Made by a program: the position numbers and the translations under genes
Shown here: in pieces, positions 51,195 through 61,293 of the stretch
Position numbering within the stretch: the stretch's first letter is position 1
Layout of the letters: every line of letters begins with the position of its first letter
The notes under the pieces: model-generated
Databases searched by the model: none
The model's input: only the letters and a program-made list of their open reading frames with translations
What the model was told of the DNA's origin: nothing
Assembly: GCF_003789055.1 (NCBI RefSeq)
Contig: NZ_ML119082.1
Span: 62,001 to 126,000 of the forward strand
Length of the DNA: 64,000 bases
DNA from: Histidinibacterium lentulum
Lineage (GTDB): Bacteria > Pseudomonadota > Alphaproteobacteria > Rhodobacterales > Rhodobacteraceae
Direction: 5' to 3'

Positions 51195-52154
51195 ATGAGG
51201 AAACTGAGGACAGTCAGCCTGGCCGCCGTCGCGCTCGGGCTGTGGGGAGGCGCCGCCGCCGCGCAGGAGATCGTGGCGATCTACAAGAGCGGCACTCAGC
51301 AGTATTTCATCGACCAGGCCGAAGGGTTTCAGGCCGCGGCAGAGGCTCGGGGCTACGACAGCCGCGTGATCAACGTCGAGCTCGACTCCAACCTCGCGAT
51401 CAGTGCCATGTCCGACGCCATCGCCGGCGGGGCCTCCGGCATCGCGATCACCGCGCCGGACCAGGCGCTCGGTCCGGCGCTCGCCACCGCGGCCGCCGAT
51501 GCGGGCATCCCGCTCATTGCCACGGACGACCCCCTGATGGACGAGGGCGGCAACCCCGTGCCCTTTGCCGGCTTCGACGGCGTGGCCATGGGGACGAGCG
51601 TGGGCGAGAAGGCCGCCGAACTGCTGGTCGAAAGCGGGTGGCTCGATGGCGAAAGCTACGGCATTCTCAGCGTCGAGGTTCAGACCCTGTCGGTCTGCGA
51701 AGACCGCACCAATGCCGCGAAGGAGCAACTGACTGCGGCAGGCGCGTCGCCCGACGCCATCGTGCAGGTCCCCTATGATGGCACGACCGATGCCTCCCTG
51801 ACCGCGGCGGGGCCGCTCATCACCGCCAATCCGCAGGTCGATCGCTGGGTCGTCGTGGCCTGCAACGACGAGGGCGTTCTCGGCGCTGTCAACGCGCTTG
51901 GCAACGCCGGCTTCCAGCCCGACGAGATCATCGCCGTGGGTCTCGGCGCCTACGAGGCCTGTCGTCCCTGGGCCGCCGGACTGCCCACCGGCTTCAAGGC
52001 CGCGCTCTACCTGAGCGGCACCGATGTGGGCGCGGCGGCGGCGAACGCCCTGATCGACTCCATCGAGTCGGGCGAGCCGCTGCCGCTCAACACGGTGGCC
52101 GACACCACGATCGTCGATCCCACGACCTATGCAGACGTCATGCCCTGCGAGTGA
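51195..52154 (+). CDS. sugar ABC transporter substrate-binding protein (AraF-like)
   Basis: Predicted 319-residue periplasmic binding protein of the pentose/hexose class (CUT2). A signal peptide (about residues 1-23, ending GGAAAAQ) precedes EIVAIYKSGTQQYFIDQAEGFQAAAEARG. The region ISAMSDAIAGGASGIAITAPDQALGPAL matches AraF and related proteins that bind arabinose and galactose. GGGAGG precedes the start. It is the first gene of the transporter-dehydratase operon. Confidence 0.9.
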   Translation: MRKLRTVSLAAVALGLWGGAAAAQEIVAIYKSGTQQYFIDQAEGFQAAAEARGYDSRVINVELDSNLAISAMSDAIAGGASGIAITAPDQALGPALATAAADAGIPLIATDDPLMDEGGNPVPFAGFDGVAMGTSVGEKAAELLVESGWLDGESYGILSVEVQTLSVCEDRTNAAKEQLTAAGASPDAIVQVPYDGTTDASLTAAGPLITANPQVDRWVVVACNDEGVLGAVNALGNAGFQPDEIIAVGLGAYEACRPWAAGLPTGFKAALYLSGTDVGAAAANALIDSIESGEPLPLNTVADTTIVDPTTYADVMPCE

Positions 52155-52230
52155 CGCAAGGCCGTGACCGCGCGGGCCGCTTCTCCCAGCGGCGGCCCGC
52201 GTCCCTTCCGACGTCCCGAACCAGGTCTCC

Positions 52231-53727
52231 ATGTCCGTTCATCTGAGCATCAAGTCGGTGGGAAAGTCCTTCCCCGGCGTCCGCGCCCTGGGCAACGTCT
52301 CGGTCGAGCTCAAGGGCGGCGAGATCGTCGCCATCGTGGGCGAGAACGGGGCCGGCAAGTCCACCCTGCTGAAGATCCTGTCCGGCGATTACGCGCTCGA
52401 CGAGGGGCATGTGTCCCTGGACGGCACCTCGCTCGACGGCGGGACGCCGCTCGAGGCGCGGGAGGCCGGGTTCCGGCTGGTGCGGCAGGAACCGGAGATC
52501 GTGCCCTTCGTCAGCGTGCTGGAGAACATCTACATCGGCGAGATGCCCGCCGGCCGCGGCGGACGGGTGGATTTCGCCCGGATGCGCCGCGAGGCGACGG
52601 CGATGCTCGCACGGTACGGGTTCGCCGGGCTCATCGACCTCGATCAGGAAGGACGCACGCTGTCCCCGGCGCAGATGCAGCTCGTGGAGATCCTGCGCGC
52701 GCTGAAACCGGGCGCCAAGGTCGTGGCCTTCGACGAACCGACCTCCTCTCTGACCCAGCGCGAGACGGAGCGACTCTTCGACCTGATCCGCCAGCTCAAG
52801 GCCGATGGCCTCGCGGTGATCTACGTCAGTCACCGCCTGCACGAGATCATGGAAATCGCCGAACGGGTCTTCATCCTCAAGGACGGCGCGCCCACGGGCG
52901 ACCTGCAGATCGACGCCACTTCGGAGGAGGAGATCGTCCGTCTGATGGTCGGCCGGGACCTCGACGCCCACGGCATGCGCCGCAAGCCTGTGGAGCCGGG
53001 CGAGGTCGTGCTCGAGGTCGAAGGGCTCTCGAGCCGCTGGCATCGCGACATCAGCTTCTCGATCCGCGCCGGAGAGATCGTCGGCTTCGCCGGTCTCGTC
53101 GGCGCCGGGCGCACTGAACTCGCGAAGGTGATCTTCGGCGAGTATCCCCGAACCTCGGGCACGATCCGCATCGACGGCGAGACCCGCACCATCCGCACCC
53201 CTTCGGACGCGATCCGCGCCAACATGGGCCTCGCCCCCGAGGACCGGAAGGGCGAGGGGCTGATCCTCGTCCGCTCGGTGATGGAGAACGCGAGCATGGC
53301 GGTGTTTCACAAGCTGTCGCGATGGGGCATCCTGCGGCAGGCGGAAATGCTGGAGACCGTCGAACCGCTGGTGCGCCGGCTCGATATCAAGACGCCCTCG
53401 CTCGAGACCGAGGTGGGCAAGCTGTCGGGCGGCAACCAGCAGAAGGTCGTCCTCGCCCGCTGGCTCGCCGCCTCCCCGCGCCTGCTGATCCTCGACGAGC
53501 CCACCCGCGCGGTGGACGTGGGCGCCAAGGCCGAAATCTATCGCCTGATCGACGATCTCGCCCGCTCGGGCCTCGCCATCATGATGATCTCCTCGGAGAT
53601 GCCCGAGCTTCTGTCGATGTCCGACCGGATCATCGTGATGAAGGACGGCCGCATCTCCGAGCCGGTCCCCAGACACGAAGCCACCGAGGAGCGGATCGTC
53701 AATCTCGCCCTCGGAACGGCCGCATGA
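52231..53727 (+). CDS. sugar ABC transporter ATPase (AraG/RbsA type, duplicated)
   Basis: Predicted 498-residue tandem ATPase. The first half has Walker A GENGAGKST near residue 36, an unusual signature region (LSPAQMQLVEILRAL) and Walker B VVAFDEPTSSLT. The second half has GLVGAGRTELAKVI, signature LSGGNQQKVVLARWL and LLILDEPTRAVDVGA. Asymmetric halves are normal in CUT2 ATPases. It energises the permease encoded downstream. Confidence 0.93.
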   Translation: MSVHLSIKSVGKSFPGVRALGNVSVELKGGEIVAIVGENGAGKSTLLKILSGDYALDEGHVSLDGTSLDGGTPLEAREAGFRLVRQEPEIVPFVSVLENIYIGEMPAGRGGRVDFARMRREATAMLARYGFAGLIDLDQEGRTLSPAQMQLVEILRALKPGAKVVAFDEPTSSLTQRETERLFDLIRQLKADGLAVIYVSHRLHEIMEIAERVFILKDGAPTGDLQIDATSEEEIVRLMVGRDLDAHGMRRKPVEPGEVVLEVEGLSSRWHRDISFSIRAGEIVGFAGLVGAGRTELAKVIFGEYPRTSGTIRIDGETRTIRTPSDAIRANMGLAPEDRKGEGLILVRSVMENASMAVFHKLSRWGILRQAEMLETVEPLVRRLDIKTPSLETEVGKLSGGNQQKVVLARWLAASPRLLILDEPTRAVDVGAKAEIYRLIDDLARSGLAIMMISSEMPELLSMSDRIIVMKDGRISEPVPRHEATEERIVNLALGTAA

Positions 53728-53746
53728 CGACACAAGAGAGGTTTCC

Positions 53747-54796
53747 GTGACCACCACCGATACTCCGAGACCGCCGTCGCAGGACGGGGCGCTGAAACGG
53801 ATCACCGCCTTCGTGGGGGCCGAGAACCTGTCGCTGATCATCGCTCTGATCATCCTCGTGGCCCTGATCGCCTCGCAGTCGGAGTTCTTCTTCTCCGCCC
53901 GCAACATCCTGAACATCGGGCAGAACATGGCGGTGGTGGGCCTGCTCGCCGTGGGCATGACCCTGGTCATCGTCTCCGCCGGCCTCGACATTTCCGTGGG
54001 CTCCATGGCGGGGGCGGCCTCCGTCGTGTGCGCTCTGGTCGTGAACGCCACGGACATGGTGGGCCTCGGCATCGCCGGGGGCATGGCCCTCGGAACGGTC
54101 CTGGGGCTGGTGAACGCCACGATCATCACCGTGCTGCGCGTCAACCCGGTCGTGGCCACGCTCGCGACGTTCTCGGCCTTCCGCGGCCTGGCCTTCCTGA
54201 TCGCGCCCGGAGGCCGCCCCGTCGGCGTGCTCGATCCCGAACTGCGCTTCCTCGGCTCGGGCCGCGTCTTCGAGACCGAGGGCTTTCCGGGCATCCCCGT
54301 GTCCTTCCTGATCCTGCTCTTCGTGGCCGTCGTCGCCCATATCGTGATGAAGACCACGGTCTTCGGCCGCTCCATCTATTCCATGGGCGGCAATCCCGCT
54401 GCGGCGCGGCTCGCCGGGATCAACCTCACGTCGATGAAGTTCCGCATCTATGCCATCTCCGGTGCGCTGGCGGGGCTCGCCGGCGTGATCGTCACCGCCC
54501 GCACCAGCTCGGGCCAGCCCGCCTCCGGGACACAGGGGCTGGAGCTCGAGGCGATCACCGCGGTGTTCCTCGGCGGCGCGCTGCTGTCGGGCGGCAAGGG
54601 CACGATCGTGGGCACGATGCTCGCCGTCATGCTGATCGCGGTGCTGGCCAACGGGATGAACCTCCTCGGCATCCCCACCTTCTACCAGCTCGTCGCCAAG
54701 GGCCTTCTCCTCGTCGCGGCGGTCGCCATCGGCCAGTGGCGCCTCGCCCGGTCCGAGCGCCAGCAGGCGCAGGCCGCCGCGGCGGGCTCGCAGTGA
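53747..54796 (+). CDS. sugar ABC transporter permease (RbsC/AraH type)
   Basis: Predicted 349-residue CUT2 permease with about ten membrane helices. The motif GMTLVIVSAGLDISVGSMAGAASV near residue 66 and AISGALAGLAGVIVTARTSSGQP near residue 238 are hallmarks of RbsC-type proteins. The start is GTG with GAGAGG upstream. It lies 19 bases after the ATPase gene. Confidence 0.92.
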   Translation: MTTTDTPRPPSQDGALKRITAFVGAENLSLIIALIILVALIASQSEFFFSARNILNIGQNMAVVGLLAVGMTLVIVSAGLDISVGSMAGAASVVCALVVNATDMVGLGIAGGMALGTVLGLVNATIITVLRVNPVVATLATFSAFRGLAFLIAPGGRPVGVLDPELRFLGSGRVFETEGFPGIPVSFLILLFVAVVAHIVMKTTVFGRSIYSMGGNPAAARLAGINLTSMKFRIYAISGALAGLAGVIVTARTSSGQPASGTQGLELEAITAVFLGGALLSGGKGTIVGTMLAVMLIAVLANGMNLLGIPTFYQLVAKGLLLVAAVAIGQWRLARSERQQAQAAAAGSQ

Positions 54797-54821
54797 CGCC
54801 CGAAGCGACAGGAGCCCCCGC

Positions 54822-55970
54822 ATGAAGATCACCGCGCTCAGGACCTTCGCCGTCCCGCCCCGCTGGCTGTTCCTGAAGATCGAGACCGACGAGGGCATCT
54901 CGGGCTGGGGCGAGCCGGTGCTCGAGGGCCATGCCGCAACCCTCGCCGCCAAGATCGCGGAATACGCGCCCATGCTGATCGGTCGCGACCCGGGCCGGAT
55001 CACCGACATCTGGCAGATGCTCTACCGCAACGGCTGCTATCGGGACGGCCCGGTCCTGATGAGCGCGATCTCGGGCATCGACATGGCGCTCTGGGACATC
55101 AAGGGGAAGGCGCTGGGCCAGCCTGTCCACGCCCTTCTGGGCGGGCGGGTCCGCGACCGCATCCGCGCCTATACCTGGATCGGCGGCGACCGGGCCGAGA
55201 CCCTGATCGAGGATGCCCACCGCGCGCGCGCCCAAGGATATACCGCGGCGAAGTTCAACGTCGCGGGCGAAGTGCCGATGATCGCCTCCCATGCCCAGGT
55301 CGACGCGATCCTCGCCAACATCGGCGCGCTGCGCGACGCCGTCGGCCCCGACTTCGACCTCGCCGTCGACTTTCATGGCCGGGTCAGCGTGCCGATGGCC
55401 CGGGTCCTGCTGGCGGAGCTGACGCCGATCCGCCCGCTCTTCGTCGAGGACCCCGTTTTGCCTGGCCAGCTCCCCGCCATGGCGGACCTGGCGCGCGGCA
55501 CGCCGATCACCCTGGCCTGCGGCGAGCGGATGCACAGCCGCGCCGAATTCCGACAGCTCTTCGAGCTGCGCGCCGCAGGGATCGTCAACCCCGACACCGC
55601 CCATGTCGGCGGCATCTCCGAGATGCTGCGCATCGGCGCGCAGGCGGAGGCCCATGACGTAGCGCTGGCCCCCCATTGCCCGCTGGGGCCCATCGCGTTC
55701 GCCGCCTGCCTGCAGATCGACGCGCTCTGCCACAACGCCGTGCTGCAGGAGCACGCCACGGCCATCCATTACAACGGCACCATCGGCCAGCACGATTACG
55801 TTGCGGACCGGGCAGCGGTGGCTCTCGAGGACGGCTACCTGGCCATTCCCGAGGGACCGGGGCTTTCCGTCGAGGTGGACGAAGAGGCGGTGATCCGCCT
55901 TTCGGAAACCGGCCACGACTGGCGCGCGCCGGTCTGGCGCCACGCGGACGGGTCCGTCGCGGAATGGTAG
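54822..55970 (+). CDS. dgoD: D-galactonate dehydratase (enolase superfamily)
   Basis: Predicted 382-residue enzyme that dehydrates galactonate to 2-keto-3-deoxy-galactonate. The residues of the family are in place: DFHGRVSVPMARVL (metal-binding Asp near 184), LFVEDPV and CGERMHSR (metal-binding Glu), and LAPHCPLGPIAFAACLQID (catalytic His). The C-terminal DWRAPVWRHADGSVAEW is nearly the same as in E. coli DgoD. Length matches. The stop overlaps the aldolase start. This is the most firmly identified enzyme of the cluster. Confidence 0.93.
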   Translation: MKITALRTFAVPPRWLFLKIETDEGISGWGEPVLEGHAATLAAKIAEYAPMLIGRDPGRITDIWQMLYRNGCYRDGPVLMSAISGIDMALWDIKGKALGQPVHALLGGRVRDRIRAYTWIGGDRAETLIEDAHRARAQGYTAAKFNVAGEVPMIASHAQVDAILANIGALRDAVGPDFDLAVDFHGRVSVPMARVLLAELTPIRPLFVEDPVLPGQLPAMADLARGTPITLACGERMHSRAEFRQLFELRAAGIVNPDTAHVGGISEMLRIGAQAEAHDVALAPHCPLGPIAFAACLQIDALCHNAVLQEHATAIHYNGTIGQHDYVADRAAVALEDGYLAIPEGPGLSVEVDEEAVIRLSETGHDWRAPVWRHADGSVAEW

Positions 55971-56869
55971 CCGCCCCGGCGACCCGCGTGCAGGGCGTTC
56001 ACTGCGTCCTCTACGCCTTCTTCGACGCGCGCGGCCAACTCGACCGGGGCGCGATGCGCGCGCAGGTGGAGGCCGTTCTGGCGTGCGGCGTGGACGGGAT
56101 CACGGTTCTCGGCCTCGCCACCGAAGGCCCGAAGCTTTCCGTCGAAGAGGCACGAGACGTCGTCGACTGGGCGGCGGAGGACATCGCCGACCGGTGCCCG
56201 CTGTCCGTCACGATCATGGGCGACACCGTCGCCGACCAACGCGCGGCGCTGCATCACGCCATCGACCGAGGCGCGGCCTTCGCGGTTCTGCAGCCGCCCC
56301 GGGCCGGAGCGGCGGACCTGCTCGACTTCTTCGCCCGTGTTGGCGAGGGTATCGACCTGCCCCTCGGCATTCAGAACGCGCCGCAATACCTGGGCCGGTC
56401 CCTCTCTGCCGAGGATGTGGCCTGGCTGCGCGGACGGCTCGTCCGGCTGGAGCTCATGAAGGCCGAAAGCTCCGCCGTGGACATGGCGGCGCTGATCGAG
56501 CGGTGCGGCCCGGACATCGCCTGCCTCGGAGGGCGCGGCGGGCTGGAGATGACCGACTGCCTGCGCGTCGGCGCCTCGGGTTTCGTGCTCGCCCCCGATG
56601 CCGTGGACCATGCCTGCCGGGTCCACGACCTGTGGCTCGCCGGAGAGACCGAAGCGGCCGAGGCGGCCCATGCGGAGGTGCTGCCGGCGCTCGTCTTCAT
56701 GATGCAGTCCGTCGATCATCTGATCTGCTACGGCAAACGCATATTCGGCCAGCGAGCCGGACTTGCCGTTCGAGACCGACAGCCGGCACAGACCCCGACA
56801 GACGCCGGGCTGCGCCTTGCCATGCGATGGGCAGAACGTCTCGGCCCCCTGCGTCAGCGGGGATCGTGA
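55964..56869 (+). CDS. DapA-family aldolase, probably for 2-keto-3-deoxy sugar acid
   Basis: Predicted 301-residue TIM-barrel Schiff-base lyase. The first barrel strands (GITVLGLATEGPKLSVEE) and the catalytic Lys in LELMKAESS near residue 165 match the DapA/KDG aldolase family. The substrate tyrosine of true dihydrodipicolinate synthase is not in its usual place (FAVLQPPRAG), so lysine synthesis is unlikely. It overlaps dgoD by 7 bases, so it should cleave the product of DgoD to pyruvate and glyceraldehyde. An alternative role as a dehydratase cannot be excluded. Confidence 0.85.
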   Translation: MVAAPATRVQGVHCVLYAFFDARGQLDRGAMRAQVEAVLACGVDGITVLGLATEGPKLSVEEARDVVDWAAEDIADRCPLSVTIMGDTVADQRAALHHAIDRGAAFAVLQPPRAGAADLLDFFARVGEGIDLPLGIQNAPQYLGRSLSAEDVAWLRGRLVRLELMKAESSAVDMAALIERCGPDIACLGGRGGLEMTDCLRVGASGFVLAPDAVDHACRVHDLWLAGETEAAEAAHAEVLPALVFMMQSVDHLICYGKRIFGQRAGLAVRDRQPAQTPTDAGLRLAMRWAERLGPLRQRGS

Positions 56870-56977
56870 CAGGACGCCGGGAGCCTTCGGCGTCCCGAAG
56901 GCTGGTCCGACGGCGGCCGGCGGCACGGAACAGGCCCGACCGTTCCTCCGTTTGGTGGACGACGCGCACGTCCGCAC

Positions 56978-58477
56978 ATGGTTATCCGAATGAAGTTCTC
57001 ATCGACCCGGCCTCGACCGCCGGACGAGACGACATCCTGCGCCCCGGATCATCCGCCACCTCGCGAGGAGGCCGGGAGCGCGGCACGCGGGGGCGAGACG
57101 GAGGGGACCGCGGCCGGGACGGGGGACGAGGATCCCCAGCCGGCCGCCGGGTCGACCGACGTCTCCCACGAGGCCGTCCGGCGCGGCGAGCAGCCCGCCG
57201 CGGCCTGGTCCTCGGAACGCGCGTTCGTCCTGTCGACGGCCGCCGCCGGGGTGGGGCTCGGTAACCTCTGGCGGTTTCCGACACTGGCCGGCGAGAACGG
57301 CGGCGGCGCGTTCCTCATGGCCTATGCCGTGGCCGTCCTGTGTTTCGCCCTGCCCTTCGCCGCCCTCGAGATCGTCGCCGGCCGCCAGGCGCACGGGTCG
57401 GTCGTTGCCAGTTTCCGCAAGCTCGGCCGCCGCTTCGTCCCCGTGGGGATCGGCGTCGTCCTGCTGACGCTCGCCATCGACAGCTACTACTTCGTCATCA
57501 CGGGCTGGACCCTGGGCTTCGCCGTGGAAGCCACGGTCTCCGCCACGCCGGACTTCGCGGAGTTCACCTCCGGATACGAGTCCGTCTGGTGGCTCCTGGC
57601 GACATCCGCTCTCGTCGGGGGAATTCTCGCCCTGGGACTCTCCGGGATCGAACGGGCGGCGCAGTTCCTGATGCCGGTACTGGGTCTCGTGATCGTCGGC
57701 ATCGCCGTCTACGGCCTGACGGACGGCGCGGCGGGAGAGGCTCTCGAATTCCTCTTCCGCCCGGATTTCACCCGGATGTCCGACCTCGACCTGTGGCGCG
57801 CCGCTTTCGGCCAGGCCTTCTTCTCGATGACGATCGGCCAGGGCTACCTGATCACCTACGGAAGCTACCTGCCGCAGCATGTGAACGTGCCGAGGGCGAT
57901 CGCCTCCATCGCCGCGATCAACTCCTCGGTCGCGATCCTCGCGGGGCTCGCGATCTTTCCCTTCGTCTTCGCGGCCGGGCTCGATCCTGGGGCCGGCTCC
58001 GAGCTTGCCTTCGTCGCGATGCCCACGGCCTTCGAGGAGATGGCCGGGGGCGGCCTCCTCGCGCCGGCCTTCTTCTGGCTCCTCTTCCTCGCGGCCCTGT
58101 CGTCCTGCATAGGAGGCGCAAAGGTCGTGACGGCGGCCCTGCGCGAGCAGTGGTCCCGTTTCGACAGTGTCCGGGCCGTCATCGCCGGGATCGGAGCCAT
58201 CACGCTTCTCGGGGTGCCGTCCGCGCTGTCCTACGCCGCCCCGGAATGGCAGATCGCGGGGCGTCCCGTGCTCGACGCCCTGAACGAGGCAGTCGGCTCG
58301 AACGGAACCGTTCTCGCGGCTCTCGCGACCTCCATGATCCTCGGCTGGAAGTTCCCGCCGTCCCGCCTGAGTCGGGCGTTCAACCTCCGGCGCCGGACCG
58401 CAACCGCGCTCGGGTGGCTCCTCCGCATCGCGCCGATCGGCCTCGCGGCGGTCTTCGGACTGAGCCTTCTCGCCTGA
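56978..58477 (+). CDS. sodium-dependent transporter of the NSS (SNF) family
   Basis: Predicted 499-residue symporter that imports amino acids or amines with sodium. The family signature GVGLGNLWRFPTLAGENGGGAF is near residues 90-112, and AFFSMTIGQGYLITYGSYLP near residue 277 is the conserved helix-6/7 region. About 11-12 helices follow an odd hydrophilic, acidic N-terminal extension of about 75 residues with no good internal start. No strong ribosome site is seen at 56978. It is preceded by a 108-base gap and not clearly part of the galactonate operon. Confidence 0.88.
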   Translation: MVIRMKFSSTRPRPPDETTSCAPDHPPPREEAGSAARGGETEGTAAGTGDEDPQPAAGSTDVSHEAVRRGEQPAAAWSSERAFVLSTAAAGVGLGNLWRFPTLAGENGGGAFLMAYAVAVLCFALPFAALEIVAGRQAHGSVVASFRKLGRRFVPVGIGVVLLTLAIDSYYFVITGWTLGFAVEATVSATPDFAEFTSGYESVWWLLATSALVGGILALGLSGIERAAQFLMPVLGLVIVGIAVYGLTDGAAGEALEFLFRPDFTRMSDLDLWRAAFGQAFFSMTIGQGYLITYGSYLPQHVNVPRAIASIAAINSSVAILAGLAIFPFVFAAGLDPGAGSELAFVAMPTAFEEMAGGGLLAPAFFWLLFLAALSSCIGGAKVVTAALREQWSRFDSVRAVIAGIGAITLLGVPSALSYAAPEWQIAGRPVLDALNEAVGSNGTVLAALATSMILGWKFPPSRLSRAFNLRRRTATALGWLLRIAPIGLAAVFGLSLLA

Positions 58478-58645
58478 GCCGCGACCGGGCACCGGCCCCG
58501 GTCGGCGGAGGCCCGCGCGCCGAACTCTTCCCCGCAAGCCGCTCCTCCAGCGCCGGACCGGACGCAAGGGCAGCGGGCGCCAGTCATCCTGTCGCTACAC
58601 TGGGCAGGTAGCTGCGAGGCAATCGACCTGTGCAGGAGACCGAGA

Positions 58646-59602
58646 ATGGCGAACACCACCACGATCATCAGCATGACCCTTGCGGCCGCGATGCTGTCCA
58701 CCGCGGCCAGCGCCGAGTTCGCGCTCGACGCCCGCTATACCGACGCCGACGGGGACATGATCGCGGACATCCCGACGGATGCCTCCGAACTCACGGACCC
58801 CGACACCCTGATCTTCGCCTACACGCCCGTGGAGGACCCCTCCGTCTACGCCGCGGCCTGGGCCGACTTCCTGACGCATATGGAAGAGGCGACCGGCAAG
58901 ACGGTCCAGTTCTTCCCGGTGCAGTCGAACGCGGCGCAGATCGAGGCGATGCGGGCCGGCCGTCTGCACATCGCCGGCTTCAACACCGGCTCGAACCCGC
59001 TGGCCGTCGCCTGCGCCGGCTTCCGTCCCTTCGCGATGATGGCCGCCGCGGACGGCTCGTTCGGCTACGAGATGGAGATCATCACCCATCCCGGGTCGGG
59101 CATCGAGGAAGTGGCCGATCTCGCCGGAAGCCAGCTCGCCTTCACCTCCGAAACGTCCAACTCGGGCTTCAAGGCTCCCTCGGCCCTGCTCTCTTCCGAG
59201 TTCGGGCTGGTGGCCGGCACCGATTTCGAGCCGGTCTTCTCCGGGGCGCACGACGCCTCGATCCTCGGCGTGGCCAACATGGACTATCCCGCCGCCGCCA
59301 TCGCCAATTCTGTCAAGGCCCGCATGCTGGATCGGGACGTGGTCTCCGAGGATCAGCTCACGGTGATCTACACCTCGCAGACCTTTCCGACCACGGGCTA
59401 CGGCACCGCGCACAACCTGACCCCGGAACTGCAGGAGACGATCCGCGAGGCGTTCTTCAGCTTCGAATGGGAAGGCACGACGCTGGAGGAGGAATTCTCC
59501 AAGTCGGGCGAAGCGCAGTTCATCCCGATCACCTTCGCCGAGGACTGGGCGGTCATCCGCCAGATCGACGAGGCGAACGGCGTGTCCTACGCCTGCCAGT
59601 AA
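58646..59602 (+). CDS. phnD: phosphonate/phosphite-type ABC substrate-binding protein
   Basis: Predicted 318-residue periplasmic PhnD-family protein. A signal peptide (MANTTTIISMTLAAAMLSTAASA) precedes the binding lobes with FAYTPVEDPSVYAAAWADFLTHMEEATGKTVQFFPVQ and the FTSETSNSGFKAPSALL region, where Ser/Thr residues hold the phosphonate oxygens. GRLHIAGFNTGS is also typical. It is the first gene of an importer operon. Ligand may be a phosphonate, phosphite or a phosphate ester; no C-P lyase or phosphonatase is in the window. Confidence 0.9.
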   Translation: MANTTTIISMTLAAAMLSTAASAEFALDARYTDADGDMIADIPTDASELTDPDTLIFAYTPVEDPSVYAAAWADFLTHMEEATGKTVQFFPVQSNAAQIEAMRAGRLHIAGFNTGSNPLAVACAGFRPFAMMAAADGSFGYEMEIITHPGSGIEEVADLAGSQLAFTSETSNSGFKAPSALLSSEFGLVAGTDFEPVFSGAHDASILGVANMDYPAAAIANSVKARMLDRDVVSEDQLTVIYTSQTFPTTGYGTAHNLTPELQETIREAFFSFEWEGTTLEEEFSKSGEAQFIPITFAEDWAVIRQIDEANGVSYACQ

Positions 59603-59674
59603 CCTGTTCTTGATCTGGGCGGGATGCGGGCGAGAGATCGCCCGCATCCGTCGCGTTTCGGCGAAAGGCTCATC

Positions 59675-60496
59675 ATGCTCGAACTCCGGGGCCTGACGAA
59701 GGTCTACAGGACCGGCGACAAGGCGTTGACCGACGTGTCCCTGACAGTGCCCAAGGGCCAGGTCGTCGGGCTGATCGGTCCCTCGGGCGCCGGCAAGTCG
59801 ACGCTGATCCGGTGCATCAACCGGCTCGTGGAGCCCTCGTCGGGCCGGATCCTGCTCGGTGAGGTCGATCTCGCCCGCCTGCCGCCGAGGGCGCTCCGCC
59901 GGGAACGCCGGCGGATCGGCATGATCTTCCAGGAATACGCGCTGGTCGAACGGCTGACGGTGATGGAGAACGTCCTGTCCGGGCGGCTCGGCTATGTCGG
60001 CTTCTGGCAGAGCTTCATGCGGCGCTTTCCCGGCAGCGACATCGAGCGCGCCTATCGCCTGCTCGACCGCGTCGGGCTGATCGACCAGGCCGACAAGCGG
60101 GCCGATGCCCTGTCGGGCGGGCAGCGCCAGCGCGTCGGGATCGCCCGGGCGCTGAGTCAGGAACCCGAGCTCTTGCTGGTGGACGAGCCGACCGCGAGCC
60201 TCGATCCGAAGACGAGCCGCCAGATCATGCGCCTGCTGATCGAGGTCTGCGGAGAGCGCGGGCTGCCGGCCATCGTCAACATCCACGACGTGCCGCTGGC
60301 ACAGCAGTTCATGCAGCGCATCGTCGGGCTGCGCGCGGGACGCGTCGTGTTCGATGGCTCACCGGAAGAGCTGACCGAGGCCGAGCTGACCACGATCTAC
60401 GGCGAAGAAGACTGGACCGCGATGCGCAAGGACGGCGAGGACGACCGCGAGGCCGAGGCCGAGACGGCCCGCAGGCTCGCCGCGCTGTCCGCATGA
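59675..60496 (+). CDS. phnC: phosphonate ABC transporter ATP-binding protein
   Basis: Predicted 273-residue ATPase. Walker [10 protein letters not shown] near residue 37, the PhnC-specific [22 protein letters not shown] near residue 88, signature [15 protein letters not shown] and Walker [13 protein letters not shown] are intact. The ATG at 59675 follows AAAGG. Its stop overlaps the first phnE start by 4 bases. Confidence 0.93.
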   Translation: MLELRGLTKVYRTGDKALTDVSLTVPKGQVVGLIGPSGAGKSTLIRCINRLVEPSSGRILLGEVDLARLPPRALRRERRRIGMIFQEYALVERLTVMENVLSGRLGYVGFWQSFMRRFPGSDIERAYRLLDRVGLIDQADKRADALSGGQRQRVGIARALSQEPELLLVDEPTASLDPKTSRQIMRLLIEVCGERGLPAIVNIHDVPLAQQFMQRIVGLRAGRVVFDGSPEELTEAELTTIYGEEDWTAMRKDGEDDREAEAETARRLAALSA

Positions 60497-61293
60497 CGGC
60501 CTATCCCACCACCTGGCGCCGCCCGCCGCAGATCCTGACCCACCGGGGATGGCGCTACGCCATCCAGCTGGGTGTTCTCGTCTACCTGATCCTCGCCATC
60601 GGTACCGTCGAGGTGAACTGGGCGCGCGTCTCGGTCGGCATGGAGCGCGGGCTGAGGTTCGTGCAGGGGTTCCTGCAACCGGATTTCATCTCGCGTTGGA
60701 CCGATATCTCGCGGGGGCTCGTCGAAAGCCTGACGATGACACTGACCTCCACGGTGGTGGGTGTCGCCCTGTCGGTTCCCATCGGCATCGGCGCCGCGCG
60801 CAATTTCGCGCCGGCCTGGGTCTATTACATCTGCCGCAGCATCATCGCCGTCAGCCGCGCATTGCAGGAGGTGATCATCGCGATCTTCTTCGTCGCGATG
60901 TTCGGCTTCGGCCCGTTCGCGGGCTTCCTCACGCTCAGCTTCGCGACCATCGGGTTCATCGGCAAGCTTCTTGCCGAGGACATCGAGGACATCGACGAGG
61001 CGCAGGCCGAGGCGATCCGGTCCACGGGCGGGTCGTGGATGCAGGTGCTAAACTACGGCATCCAGCCACAGGTGATGCCGCGGCTGATCGGCCTCTCGCT
61101 CTACCGGCTCGACATCAACTTCCGCGAAAGCGCGGTGATCGGCATCGTCGGCGCGGGCGGCATCGGCGCCACGCTCAACACCGCGATGGACCGCTACGAA
61201 TACGACAGTGCGGGGGCGATCCTGCTGATCATCATCGGCTGCGTGATGGTGGCCGAATACGGCTCGTCCTACCTGCGAAAGTTCCTGCAATGA
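60493..61293 (+). CDS. phnE: phosphonate ABC transporter permease 1
   Basis: Predicted 266-residue PhnE-type permease. After one long N-terminal helix it has the membrane core with the EAA-like loop [29 protein letters not shown] near residue 165 and [18 protein letters not shown] near residue 208, typical of PhnE. It overlaps phnC and the second permease by 4 bases on each side. Confidence 0.92.
   Translation: MTAYPTTWRRPPQILTHRGWRYAIQLGVLVYLILAIGTVEVNWARVSVGMERGLRFVQGFLQPDFISRWTDISRGLVESLTMTLTSTVVGVALSVPIGIGAARNFAPAWVYYICRSIIAVSRALQEVIIAIFFVAMFGFGPFAGFLTLSFATIGFIGKLLAEDIEDIDEAQAEAIRSTGGSWMQVLNYGIQPQVMPRLIGLSLYRLDINFRESAVIGIVGAGGIGATLNTAMDRYEYDSAGAILLIIIGCVMVAEYGSSYLRKFLQ

Noticed and set aside
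55964-56869. Dihydrodipicolinate synthase for lysine synthesis
   Set aside because: The usual YYN region is replaced and the gene overlaps galactonate dehydratase.
58478-58645. Pho box before phnD
   Set aside because: GTCAT and CTGTC fragments occur but not in the 7-4-7 direct-repeat spacing.
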